Below the pieces are notes generated by a model that did not search any database, had not been told where the DNA came from, and saw nothing but the letters and a program-made list of their open reading frames with translations. The position numbers were made by a program, and so were the translations under genes. From CAIYYO01 sp049299895 (GTDB lineage Archaea > Altiarchaeota > Altiarchaeia > IMC4 > QMZM01), in assembly GCA_049299895.1 (NCBI GenBank), contig JBAQYF010000016.1, positions 1-33,849 of the forward strand: 33,849 nt of DNA. The letters are read 5' to 3'. Within the stretch, counting starts at the first letter, position 1, and each line of letters begins with the position of its first letter. Shown one piece after another: positions 23,195 to 31,719 of this stretch.

Positions 23195-25426
23195 TCACCC
23201 GCTTTCGTTTGTTTCCTTGCGGGAAACGCCGCGCAGGCTTATTCCTGCGCCCCTGTAAGTGTCTTTCGTGATCCTTTTCAGTTTATGCCTGTGCTTGTGG
23301 GCCGGATGGGGGACTGCCTGCTCTGCGTGCTCCTCTGCCGGTTTTTCGGGTTGTTTTCTTGCTTCCTTCATCGCTTCGTCTGCTTCCCTGATCCAGTGTT
23401 TCCCCTGTTCGCTCTTCTCATGATGGTGTGCGTGCGTCTTTTCGATAGCTTCTTTCCTGTGCTGGGGCTTTTGAATCTTCTCCTTATCCATCTTGTCCAG
23501 GACGCTTCCCTGGTCCTGCGGCATCGTCTTTTTTGTCTTTCTGTTCTTCAGGGTTAATCCCGCCAGCAGCGCGATGAGAATGATGACTGCGATCCCGATA
23601 AAGAACTGCATCAGAGTCGACGCGTCGACGGACGGGCCGGACGATGCTTCAGGCGTTGTTTCGTCTGTTATGCCCAGGGCCTGTTTTGATGCGTTTATGA
23701 TAGCCTGGCTTTTTGCCAGTCCCGCGTCGTCTTTCATGAATGCGTATGCCTCGGCCGCATTTTTCGCGGATTCCAAGGCGTTTTCATAATCGTTTTTCCC
23801 GGAATACGACGAGGCGTTTTCCAGATAGTTCTCTGCCTGGAACCCTATGGTCTCCATGGAGTTGTTTATCAGGTTGTCCAGCCTTGTTATCTGCGGGTCT
23901 TTGGGGTTGATGTTATAATATTTGGACTTTGCTATCCTTGCGCTTTCGACCGCTTTTATATAATCCTGCGACTGGAAGGCGGAAAAGGCGTTTTCAAGGA
24001 GTGCCTGCGCTTCTCCCGTCTGGTTGGCGGAGGCTGCTTCATCGTTCATTATCCTCTTCAGGATGTCGTTTATCTCCTGCGCCTTCGTATTGTCCCCGAG
24101 GTCTTTGTAGGCTCTCATCGCGGCTCTCATGCTTGTCTGGGCCTCTGCGTAATTGCGTTCAGCGTATTGCTCTTTGCCTCTCCTGTAAAGGTTGTTTGCA
24201 TCTATCTTCTTTGACTGCGCCGAGGAACCGAGGACGTATACTTTTCCGTCCGTCGATCCTATTATTATATCCGGATATGTGTCCTCGTTCAAGTCTGCTA
24301 CGTATATGTCCCTTACCGAGAATCTGCTCGTAAGCGGGTTAAAGCTGTTGACCTGCGTTCCGTCCTTGTTGAATATGTACAGGATGTCTGACGCGACCAG
24401 CAGTTCCTTCAGCCCGTCGCCGTCTATGTCCTCGGACACAAGGTCAAAGACCCCGGTGCCTACGGGATTCTTCCAGCGCAGGTTCTTTAAGGACTTGTCA
24501 TACATGTAGACGTTGTTGGTGCATCCGAATACTACCTCCTCCGAGCCGTCGTCGTCCATGTCCGTCACGAGTATCCTGTTGAACTGGAAACCCGGCCTTG
24601 TGATGTTCGATTTGATCTCTTTTTCCTTCCCGTCGGCGCCGAGTACGTAAAGGCTGTCCGTCGAACCTGCGAGTATCTCGGGGGATCCGTCGCCGTCGAT
24701 GTCCAGCACCGCAATGCTCAGGATTCCCTTTTTGGTTTTATAGGCCGGCCAAAGATTCTCTCCCTTGGGCGTGTAAGCCTGGATATATGCGGGATATTCA
24801 TCGTCCCTGCCAACGGTCCCAACGATTATCTCCTTTAAGCCGTCCCCGTTCAGGTCCGAGAGCGTCATTGCTGCCGGGCTTCCCAGAGTCGCCTGCGTAT
24901 ACGGGAGCTTTCCGTCCTTGTCGAATATGAATACCTTCCCCTTGTCCTGCGAGCCTCCGCTGACAACGAGTTCCTTTGAGCCGTCCATGTTTATGTCGTC
25001 TGCGATCATGACTGTGGCTTTGTAGGCAAGGTCCCCGAGAGAAACCTGTTTTGAGTTCCCTTCTCCGTCGAATATGTATATCCTGCTTGAGACTCCCGCG
25101 ATTATCTGGGGTTTCCCCTCTCCCGACAGGTCTGCGGATATCATCGCAGAGATGGCGCCGGGCGTGTCGTGCTCCCACTTGACCGACCCGTCGTTGTTTA
25201 GGAGGTACACCCACCCGGCCGAGCCCTGGAGTGTGTCTTCTTTTGCGCCGACCGCAACGTCGTTGAATCCGTCCCCGTCATAGTCTGCGACGTGCGCTGC
25301 GAGGACAACGGCTCTTGCAGTGTTGTTCATCCTATAGCTCCATTTGACCGAGAGGTCTTCTGCCGCAGATATCCCTGCCAGCAGGATGAATAAGCAAAAA
25401 AATGCCGTGAAGGTATGTGTTTTCAT
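23195..25426 (-). CDS. Membrane-anchored FG-GAP/VCBS beta-propeller surface protein
   Basis: This 743-residue protein has a signal peptide (1 to about 22). Seven or eight FG-GAP/integrin-alpha-like blades follow, with calcium-binding D-x-D-x-D-G loops at 48, 143, 191, 242, 289, 333 and 378, forming a probable seven- or eight-bladed propeller to about residue 400. Residues 409-585 are helical, with repeated units like AExxYxxAxxSxxxAxxAY, resembling TPR. A Thr/Ser/Pro linker precedes one membrane helix (605-627). The cytoplasmic tail of about 115 residues is rich in Lys, Glu and His, with THAHHHEKS and HPAHKHRHKLKR. The propeller would lie outside and the tail inside. The likely role is adhesion or sensing at the envelope. 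Confidence 0.88.
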   Translation of the reverse strand: MKTHTFTAFFCLFILLAGISAAEDLSVKWSYRMNNTARAVVLAAHVADYDGDGFNDVAVGAKEDTLQGSAGWVYLLNNDGSVKWEHDTPGAISAMISADLSGEGKPQIIAGVSSRIYIFDGEGNSKQVSLGDLAYKATVMIADDINMDGSKELVVSGGSQDKGKVFIFDKDGKLPYTQATLGSPAAMTLSDLNGDGLKEIIVGTVGRDDEYPAYIQAYTPKGENLWPAYKTKKGILSIAVLDIDGDGSPEILAGSTDSLYVLGADGKEKEIKSNITRPGFQFNRILVTDMDDDGSEEVVFGCTNNVYMYDKSLKNLRWKNPVGTGVFDLVSEDIDGDGLKELLVASDILYIFNKDGTQVNSFNPLTSRFSVRDIYVADLNEDTYPDIIIGSTDGKVYVLGSSAQSKKIDANNLYRRGKEQYAERNYAEAQTSMRAAMRAYKDLGDNTKAQEINDILKRIMNDEAASANQTGEAQALLENAFSAFQSQDYIKAVESARIAKSKYYNINPKDPQITRLDNLINNSMETIGFQAENYLENASSYSGKNDYENALESAKNAAEAYAFMKDDAGLAKSQAIINASKQALGITDETTPEASSGPSVDASTLMQFFIGIAVIILIALLAGLTLKNRKTKKTMPQDQGSVLDKMDKEKIQKPQHRKEAIEKTHAHHHEKSEQGKHWIREADEAMKEARKQPEKPAEEHAEQAVPHPAHKHRHKLKRITKDTYRGAGISLRGVSRKETNESG

Positions 25427-25505
25427 TTTTTTTATCCCGTTTCGATGTAAGAATATTAGACTTGTTTTAGATTAATATATCCATATCTTTATACCTGCCG
25501 GTGCT

Positions 25506-25513
25506 TTTATAAA
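25506..25513 (+). promoter_or_regulatory. TATA box of the giant pilin-like gene
   Basis: TTTATAAA is centred about 35 bases before the TTG start. The predicted transcription start near 25535 falls by the GGGGG Shine-Dalgarno run (25534-25538), which sits five bases before TTG 25544. Confidence 0.5.
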
Positions 25514-25543
25514 TCTCTTGGTTAATAATTAATGGGGGAATAA

Positions 25544-28500
25544 TTGAAAAAATCCATGTGTCTGAAAGCGCAGGCTGCGATAATGCAGCATCTCAGAGGA
25601 GACAGGGGGCAGGTCGCCATCGAATATCTGACGAACTACGGATGGATAATCCTCGTCGGATTGACCGGCTTGATCGTTCTCTCACAGATGGGTACCTTCC
25701 ACCTCACATCGTGTGAAAAGATGCGGACCGGGTTCTCCCAGGTGGTCCCTGTCGACTGGCGCGTTTCACTTTCATCCAAATCCATGATCCTCCTCTCGAA
25801 GAGCTGGTCAGGAGATCCGATAGAGCTAAACGGGATAAACGTATCTTTTACCGGCGGAGGGACCTGCAATCTTTCAGGAGCAGGAATAATCCTGGAACCA
25901 GACCAGAGCGCATTGGTCGTCCTGGAATGCTCCGACCTTGAAAGATTCAGCGAGGGCGACTGTTACAGCGCCCGGGTTGAATACGCCTATACCAACACCC
26001 GCTCCACCAATTCGGAAGAGAGCAGGGGCAAGATAAGGGGCTCATTCGAGAGACTGCTGATAACAACAACTACTAGCACGACGACCACCACTACGACCCA
26101 GTGCGATTCTGATGACGAATGCCCTATCTGCCAGAAATGCTCCGGCGGCTATTGCATCTCCCAGGCATCGGGCGACGATCTGAAGAACGAATGCCCAGGC
26201 GCGTTCGGGACGTGCGCGGACGATTCCTGCAACGGCGCCGGAAGCTGCCGTTACAAGACCGGAAAGCAAACATGCGGTACATGCCTGCAATGCAGCGGCT
26301 CATTCTATGGCTGTGTTAGCGTTCCTGCCGGAACGGATCCAAACAACGACTGTTCGGCTGAATGGACCGGCTGTTCCGGAAGCTGCAGGAAGACCGGGAT
26401 AGACGGCAACTGCAACGGAGCGGGCGCATGCAATTCGGGGGTCATATCGGCAAACGTGGCTTCGGCTACGGTTTGCAGCGGCGGAAGCGAAATACCCGGC
26501 TTATGCAACGCCGCATGGGCCTGCACTACTGCAGTGAATACCGACGATGCGTACGGCAATAATCCATCCGGTCAGTTTTATACGCAGGGCTACTGCGACG
26601 GAATGGGGAATTGCGATCTTTCAGGGGACGACGGCGGGCACTGTACCGATGGCGTGATGGACTGCGACGAGACTGATGTCGACGCTGGAGGGATATGCTC
26701 TACGTGTTCAGTGAACGGCACTGCCTGTTCTGCGGGTTTGGAATGTTGTTCCGGGAATTGCAAGGGAGATTATGACGGTATCGGCAGCTGGTGCGCCGAT
26801 GCAGGTGATTGCGTTCATAATGGGACCATATATTTAAATGGTACGGGCGCTTTCGAATGTGATGGCGTGGATTCTAACAGGTCATGCAGCGCGGGCGCAT
26901 GGACCAATTCGAGCTGCGGTACGGATGCTTGCCTCGGTGCCTGCGGGACCGGTGCGAACAGTTGTACATGGACTGATTATTACTGTTCTCTCGGTTCGTG
27001 CGGGTCTGCCGGTTACGACGTCGATACGGCCCAGTCCAGGTGCGAGGGCTGCATGGGCGCGGGTTATTGGAGCCTGGGCGGCGAGGTGGCCGATGTCACT
27101 TGCTGCGGAGACGACTCTGCGGAATACAAAAATACCGAGTCCCAGGGGACTGACGCACCGGCGGCTTTCAGTCACGGGACTGTTGCCTGCTGCAACTCTT
27201 CTGTTAAATGCGTGGATGCGGGCGTGTGCTACAACGATACCCGGGCCCTGGGGAGCATCCCCGACAGAGGCTACTGCAATGCGGGAACGTGGCAGGGGGC
27301 GGATGCAGGGTCCTCCCAGTGCAGTGCCGTCGTAGGTGCAGGCTTCTGGTTCATAGGAGGAGAGGTCGCTTCGCTCGCATGTTGCGGAGACGATTCCGGC
27401 GAGAACTACAGGACACGTCTGGCAGACTTCTCGATGGATTCGGGCTATGTTTCATTGCCCGGCGATAACGCCTGCTGCGATGCCGCCACCGACTGCGTGG
27501 ACGACGATACGTGCTATTCGACGGGAACAGTTTCACATGACACCGACGGGGACGGCGACAACGATTATTGTAATGCCGGCACGTGGACCGACTGCAGCGG
27601 GGACTCCGAGTGCGCCGGTGCCACGCCTTCTTGCTTTGGCGGGAACTGCGTCCAGTGCACTATGGACTCCCAGTGCGGGCTCTGCCGGAAATGCAGCGGC
27701 GGAGTTTGCGTTAATCAGACTGCGGGGGAAGACGTGAAGAACGAATGCCCGGGCGCCTATGGAACGTGCGCTGATGCGAGCTGCAACGGCGCCGGAGCAT
27801 GCGGATACCTCATGGGCAAGCAGACCTGCGGCGCGTGCCAGACATGCGGCGGCGCGAGTTATGCATGTTCCAACGTAGGCGCAGGAACCGATCCTGACGG
27901 GGATTGTCCCGGCGCTTTTGGTTCGTGTGCCGATGATACATGTGATGGTGCCGGTGCTTGCAGTTATCTGTCCGGCAAGCAGTCCTGCGGTACTTGCAAG
28001 TATTGTACAGGGTCTGGTTTCGCATGTTCTAATGTCGCGGCCGATTCCGATATTTATGGTGATTGTACGGGTAACTGCGACGAATGTAACGGCGCCGGCG
28101 CTTGCAGGGCCGACAGTACCAAGTGTTCCGGGACTGTTGCTTCTTGTAGTTGTTCCGGTTCCGGGACTGCATATAGCTGCCAGAGTTGTCCTGATACGTA
28201 CGGTTCATGCGGCGAGGCTACTTGCAGCAGTTATACCTGCGATAATGCCGCTTATATCGCCGGTACTGATTGCGGGGGTGCTTGCCAGTCCTGCAATGGC
28301 GCGGGTAGTTGCATAAATACTGCGTCGGGTAGCGATTATCAGGGCGAGTGTCCCGGTTCTTATGGTACCTGTGCCGGCAGCTCGTGCAATGGTGCGGGTG
28401 CGTGCAGTTATCTTTCTTCCGGTAAGCAGGGCTGCGGAACATGCCAGTATTGTACAGGTTCCGGTTTTGCCTGCTCTTATGTCTCTTCGGGCAGTGATCC

Positions 28501-30970
28501 TTATGTTGATTGCGCTGCTTCGTGGACCGGATGTTCGGGCAGTTGCGTGAAGACCGGTCCGGACGGTAATTGCAATGGGGGCGGCGCATGCAATAGCGGC
28601 GGTGCTTCCGCGGGCGTTGCTGCCGGTTACGTGTGCAGCGCGGGGAGCGAGGTGTCCGGGACGTGTAATAGTGCGTGGGCTTGTTCTAGCGTGCAGAATA
28701 CTGATAATGCTTATGATAACAGCGGGCTTGGTTACTGGACCCAGGGCTACTGTGATGGCAGTTCCAGTTGTGATCGGTCCGGTTCCCAGGGCGATGGGGA
28801 TACGTCTACGGCTTCATGCAGTTGTGTGCGGTCCTCTTCCGGTTACTGGAGTCTCGGAGGAGAGGTTGCGTCGACGAGTTGCTGCGGGGACGATTCAGGC
28901 GAGTATAAGGGGACAGAGGTCCAGGGCACCGATGCCCCTACAGCTTTTGACGATGGAACCGATGCTTGCTGTAATGCGAATGCCAAGTGCGTTGAAGCCG
29001 ATACCTGTTATTCTTCCGGTTCGACCGTCGGGTCGATACCCAATAAGGGTTATTGTAATTCAGGCAGCTGGCAGGGCGGGGATGCCGGGTCTGCGCAGTG
29101 CGGTGCCGTAGTCTCTTCCGGCAGGTGGGCCGTCGGGGGGGATGTTGCTTCTGCTGCTTGTTGCGGGGATGATTCCGGGGAGTATTATTTGTCTCGTCTT
29201 GCTGCGGCTTCTATGGATGGGGGTTATGTGTCTTCTTCTTCGGATGATGCTTGTTGCGATGCTTCGTCCGATTGCGTTGATGACAGCGGGTGTTATGCTT
29301 CCGGGTCCGTGTCAAGGGATGCCGACTCTGACAGCGATAACGATTATTGCAATTCCGGGTCTTGGTATGATTGCAGTACGAACTCCCAGTGCGGCGGGTC
29401 CACTCCTTATTGCTCTTCCGGTGACTGCGTGCAGTGTACGTTGGACAGTCAATGCGGCCTGTGCCAGAAGTGCAGCGGCGGAGTATGCGTTAATCAGGCG
29501 TCCGGGGAAGATACGAAAAGCGAGTGTCCCGGGTCGTATGGTACGTGCGCCGGCAGCTCGTGCAATGGTGCGGGTGCGTGCAGTTATCTTTCTTCCGGTA
29601 AGCAGGGCTGCGGAACGTGTCAGTATTGTACCGGTTCGTCTTTTGCATGTTCCAATGTCGCTGCCGATGCCGATACCTATGGAGATTGTACCGGGAGTTG
29701 CGATGAGTGTAATGGTGCCGGCGCATGCAGGGGGGATAATACCCGTTGTTCTGGTACTGTTGCTTCGTGCGGTTGTTCGGGTTCGGGGATTTCTTATAGT
29801 TGTCAATCGTGTGCTGACTCGTATGGAACTTGCGGGGATGCTACGTGCAGCAGTTATACTTGCGGTAATTCTGCGTATTCCACTGGGACTAATTGCGGGG
29901 GTGTCTGTCAGTCCTGTAACGGTGCGGGTGCTTGTATAAATACTGTCAGTGGCGGAGATTATCAGAATGAGTGTCCGGGGTCGTATGGTACTTGTGCCGC
30001 GGCTACTTGTAATGGCGCTGGGACGTGTGGTTATCTTGCCGCAGGCCAGCAGGGCTGTGGAACATGCAATTACTGCACGGGTTCCAGCTTTAGCTGTTCA
30101 GTTGCGGCCTCGGGGACTGATCCGTATAACGCTTGTACCGCTTCATGGAACGGATGCTCCGGTACCTGTGTAAAGACGGGACCCGACGGGAACTGTAACG
30201 GTGCAAGCGCATGCAATACGGGCGGCGCCTCGGCGAATTGCGGCTCTAATACCTACTGCGTGTCGGGCTCGTGCAATTCAGGGGCGTGCAACTCCGCATG
30301 GCATTGCAATGGGGCCACCAACTACCAGTATACATGCAACGGGGCCGGAAGCTGCAGTACGGAGTACAACGGCGATACCTGCTCCGGTGATTGTTCCTGT
30401 ACCTGCGGGGGATATGGTACTGCCGAGGCCATAGCCAACGGGAACTGCGGGGACGGCATAGACAACGACTGCGACGGATACACGGATGCGAGCGATGCAG
30501 GATGCGAGGATTGTACATGCACGGGATCGGGATACGAGACCAAGACAGTTCAGGGTCAAACCCTGTACGTTCAATGCAGTGACTCCTATACTGATGTGTG
30601 CTGGGTTCCAGGCAGCACAGGCACTTATACCTGGGGTCCGACCGGCGTTACCAAAAGCTCGTGCCTAGGAGCGGGTAGCAGCTATCCTGCATGCAACTAC
30701 TGCGAAAACCTAGTCTATGCCGGGTTCAGCGACTGGATTCTTCCAGCAACTGTTGATCTACAGCGTTTATTCGCTAATAGTAACATATGCGTTGCTTCAA
30801 CTAAGTCTTGTTTCGGCGGCGCCACAAGAGGGTATTACCAGACTTGGACCTCGACAGGTATAGGTACAAATTATGCAAGAGGAAAAGCTGTGCAGCATCC
30901 AACTACCAATTACGACACTTGGCCCAGAACTGTCGACTTCTATATCAACTGCGTCAGGTATGGTAGTTAG
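25544..30970 (+). CDS. Giant cysteine-rich protein with type IV pilin-like class III signal and DUF1566 tip
   Basis: The 1808-residue product starts at TTG 25544, five bases after GGGGG; the ATG at 25556 is the alternative. Residues 21-47 (RG, then QVAIEYLTNYGWII and a hydrophobic run) are an archaeal class III signal: cleavage before Q23, Glu at +5, then the pilin assembly helix. A pilin-like beta region (48-170) and a Thr-only linker (about 172-185) follow. Next come three Cys-rich units starting with QCxxDxxCxxCxKCSGGxC at residues 186, 704 and 1297. They are built of CNGAGxC, CGTCxxC and WSLGGEVAxxxCCGDDS modules; residues 186-263 hold 13 Cys. A MopE-like DGIDNDCDGYTDASD motif (about 1635) precedes a C-terminal DUF1566 domain (about 1655-1808; LVYAGFSDWILP, INCVR). 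The predicted role is an extracellular adhesive fibre or stalk; Cys density implies many disulfides. Function is inferred. Confidence 0.88.
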   Translation: MKKSMCLKAQAAIMQHLRGDRGQVAIEYLTNYGWIILVGLTGLIVLSQMGTFHLTSCEKMRTGFSQVVPVDWRVSLSSKSMILLSKSWSGDPIELNGINVSFTGGGTCNLSGAGIILEPDQSALVVLECSDLERFSEGDCYSARVEYAYTNTRSTNSEESRGKIRGSFERLLITTTTSTTTTTTTQCDSDDECPICQKCSGGYCISQASGDDLKNECPGAFGTCADDSCNGAGSCRYKTGKQTCGTCLQCSGSFYGCVSVPAGTDPNNDCSAEWTGCSGSCRKTGIDGNCNGAGACNSGVISANVASATVCSGGSEIPGLCNAAWACTTAVNTDDAYGNNPSGQFYTQGYCDGMGNCDLSGDDGGHCTDGVMDCDETDVDAGGICSTCSVNGTACSAGLECCSGNCKGDYDGIGSWCADAGDCVHNGTIYLNGTGAFECDGVDSNRSCSAGAWTNSSCGTDACLGACGTGANSCTWTDYYCSLGSCGSAGYDVDTAQSRCEGCMGAGYWSLGGEVADVTCCGDDSAEYKNTESQGTDAPAAFSHGTVACCNSSVKCVDAGVCYNDTRALGSIPDRGYCNAGTWQGADAGSSQCSAVVGAGFWFIGGEVASLACCGDDSGENYRTRLADFSMDSGYVSLPGDNACCDAATDCVDDDTCYSTGTVSHDTDGDGDNDYCNAGTWTDCSGDSECAGATPSCFGGNCVQCTMDSQCGLCRKCSGGVCVNQTAGEDVKNECPGAYGTCADASCNGAGACGYLMGKQTCGACQTCGGASYACSNVGAGTDPDGDCPGAFGSCADDTCDGAGACSYLSGKQSCGTCKYCTGSGFACSNVAADSDIYGDCTGNCDECNGAGACRADSTKCSGTVASCSCSGSGTAYSCQSCPDTYGSCGEATCSSYTCDNAAYIAGTDCGGACQSCNGAGSCINTASGSDYQGECPGSYGTCAGSSCNGAGACSYLSSGKQGCGTCQYCTGSGFACSYVSSGSDPYVDCAASWTGCSGSCVKTGPDGNCNGGGACNSGGASAGVAAGYVCSAGSEVSGTCNSAWACSSVQNTDNAYDNSGLGYWTQGYCDGSSSCDRSGSQGDGDTSTASCSCVRSSSGYWSLGGEVASTSCCGDDSGEYKGTEVQGTDAPTAFDDGTDACCNANAKCVEADTCYSSGSTVGSIPNKGYCNSGSWQGGDAGSAQCGAVVSSGRWAVGGDVASAACCGDDSGEYYLSRLAAASMDGGYVSSSSDDACCDASSDCVDDSGCYASGSVSRDADSDSDNDYCNSGSWYDCSTNSQCGGSTPYCSSGDCVQCTLDSQCGLCQKCSGGVCVNQASGEDTKSECPGSYGTCAGSSCNGAGACSYLSSGKQGCGTCQYCTGSSFACSNVAADADTYGDCTGSCDECNGAGACRGDNTRCSGTVASCGCSGSGISYSCQSCADSYGTCGDATCSSYTCGNSAYSTGTNCGGVCQSCNGAGACINTVSGGDYQNECPGSYGTCAAATCNGAGTCGYLAAGQQGCGTCNYCTGSSFSCSVAASGTDPYNACTASWNGCSGTCVKTGPDGNCNGASACNTGGASANCGSNTYCVSGSCNSGACNSAWHCNGATNYQYTCNGAGSCSTEYNGDTCSGDCSCTCGGYGTAEAIANGNCGDGIDNDCDGYTDASDAGCEDCTCTGSGYETKTVQGQTLYVQCSDSYTDVCWVPGSTGTYTWGPTGVTKSSCLGAGSSYPACNYCENLVYAGFSDWILPATVDLQRLFANSNICVASTKSCFGGATRGYYQTWTSTGIGTNYARGKAVQHPTTNYDTWPRTVDFYINCVRYGS
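26099..30240 (+). repeat. Three large cysteine-rich repeat units in the giant gene
   Basis: Units begin at 26099 (518 codons), 27653 (593 codons) and 29432 (about 270 codons, shortened). Units II and III are closest in their first 250 codons. The second half of unit III, including the paired GGEVA-CCGDDS modules, is missing. The largest exact match noticed is 28373-28440 with 29549-29616 (68 bp). Unit I uses C-ending codons, while much of units II and III uses T-ending codons. Confidence 0.85.
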
Positions 30971-31111
30971 TTGAGCCGTTGTATGCGCGCGTTTCATGAA
31001 ATCAGATAGGAAGAAAAGCGGGCGTATGATGTGATGCATGGAATTGTTTGTCCCGTTTACTTTTGTCTCTGCGTCTTCCCTCTTTAGGATTTGGCCCGGG
31101 CGTGCGATTAA
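30971..31111. other. Spacer between the giant gene and the orphan tip fragment
   Basis: These 141 bases have no convincing open frame and no visible similarity to the 3' part of the giant gene. A TAA at 31109-31111 closes the frame of the following fragment. No recombination site or insertion sequence end was recognised. Confidence 0.5.
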
Positions 31112-31366
31112 TACGATAATCCTGTCTATGCGGGGCTCAGTGACTGGACTCTTCCAATATCCGGTGTCCTATATGGCTTGTTAGGCGATGCCAACATATG
31201 CTCCTATAAAGACAAGGCATGCTTCGGCTTTGACGGGGACGACGTTGTGTACTGGTCTGCAACGGATGCAGAGGCGAATGTTGCGACTGCACGTAGTATG
31301 CAGTCAAGCAGTGTAGTCGATCGTTTTAAAAATACCCTTATAAAAGTCCGCTGCGTCAGGGGTTGA
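31112..31366 (+). pseudogene. Orphan DUF1566 tip cassette without a start
   Basis: This 84-codon open segment ends in TGA (31364-31366) and encodes the C-terminal part of a DUF1566 domain. It aligns with the end of the giant protein: PVYAGLSDWTLP against LVYAGFSDWILP, DANICSYKDKACFG against NSNICVASTKSCFG, then YWSAT, ARSMQ and a final RCVRG. It starts right after an in-frame TAA and has no signal peptide or likely start; the ATG at 31178 falls in the middle of the domain. Middle residues differ strongly from the tip at 30713-30970. It is either the remnant of a deleted sister gene or a silent cassette that could replace the tip by recombination. The conserved ends argue that it is not long decayed. 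Confidence 0.7.
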
Positions 31367-31704
31367 GCATATTTTTTTGTTAATTTGCCGGTCGCTTGAA
31401 TGGCATCGTCGCTTCGTCCCCGCCTACATTGTGCGCTGCACGCGGTCTGAGGTCGTTTCGGGTTTAATGGTATATTCGATTGTATGATATAATCCCCATT
31501 TTTCTCGGCATTGGAATTGTTTATCTTTTTAATATTGTTTTTAACCCATTTGATATATATCTATTCAGGGGAATAATTAAAAAATCCTCAAGATCGTAAA
31601 GCCCAGGCGGCTATAAAACTGATCAGTTCTTGCGGCCGGGTGATAATTGCTGGTATCGGGGCTGATGATTTGCCCTCGCATATTGGTGCCTACGTTACTT
31701 TAAA
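31367..31704. other. Upstream region of the second giant gene, with ancestral leader remnant
   Basis: Bases 31552-31560 (GATATATAT) look like a TATA box. Bases 31568-31615 match the start region of the first copy (25536-25577), including the G-rich SD and the AAAGC-CAGGC stretch, but the G of the TTG start is missing and another indel shifts the frame. From 31616 to 31719 about 104 bases have no counterpart in the first copy. Bases 31367-31550 are AT-rich and show no gene. Confidence 0.6.
31552..31560 (+). promoter_or_regulatory. Putative TATA box of the second giant gene
   Basis: GATATATAT stands at the position of the promoter of the first copy relative to the shared GGGGAATAATT sequence. 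Predicted transcription would start near 31582, leaving a leader of about 125-140 bases before the surviving ATG codons. Confidence 0.4.
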
Positions 31705-31719
31705 ATGGTATTTTTTAAG

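Noticed and set aside
29142..29939. 265-residue plus-strand open frame inside the giant gene
   Set aside because: Its low-complexity Val/Ala/Arg/Met composition comes from the repetitive Cys-rich frame read one base off; the main frame is continuous and conserved.
31112..31366. Orphan tip fragment as the template repeat of a diversity-generating retroelement
   Set aside because: It differs from the expressed tip at many bases of all kinds and in length, not just at adenines, and no reverse transcriptase is visible in the window.
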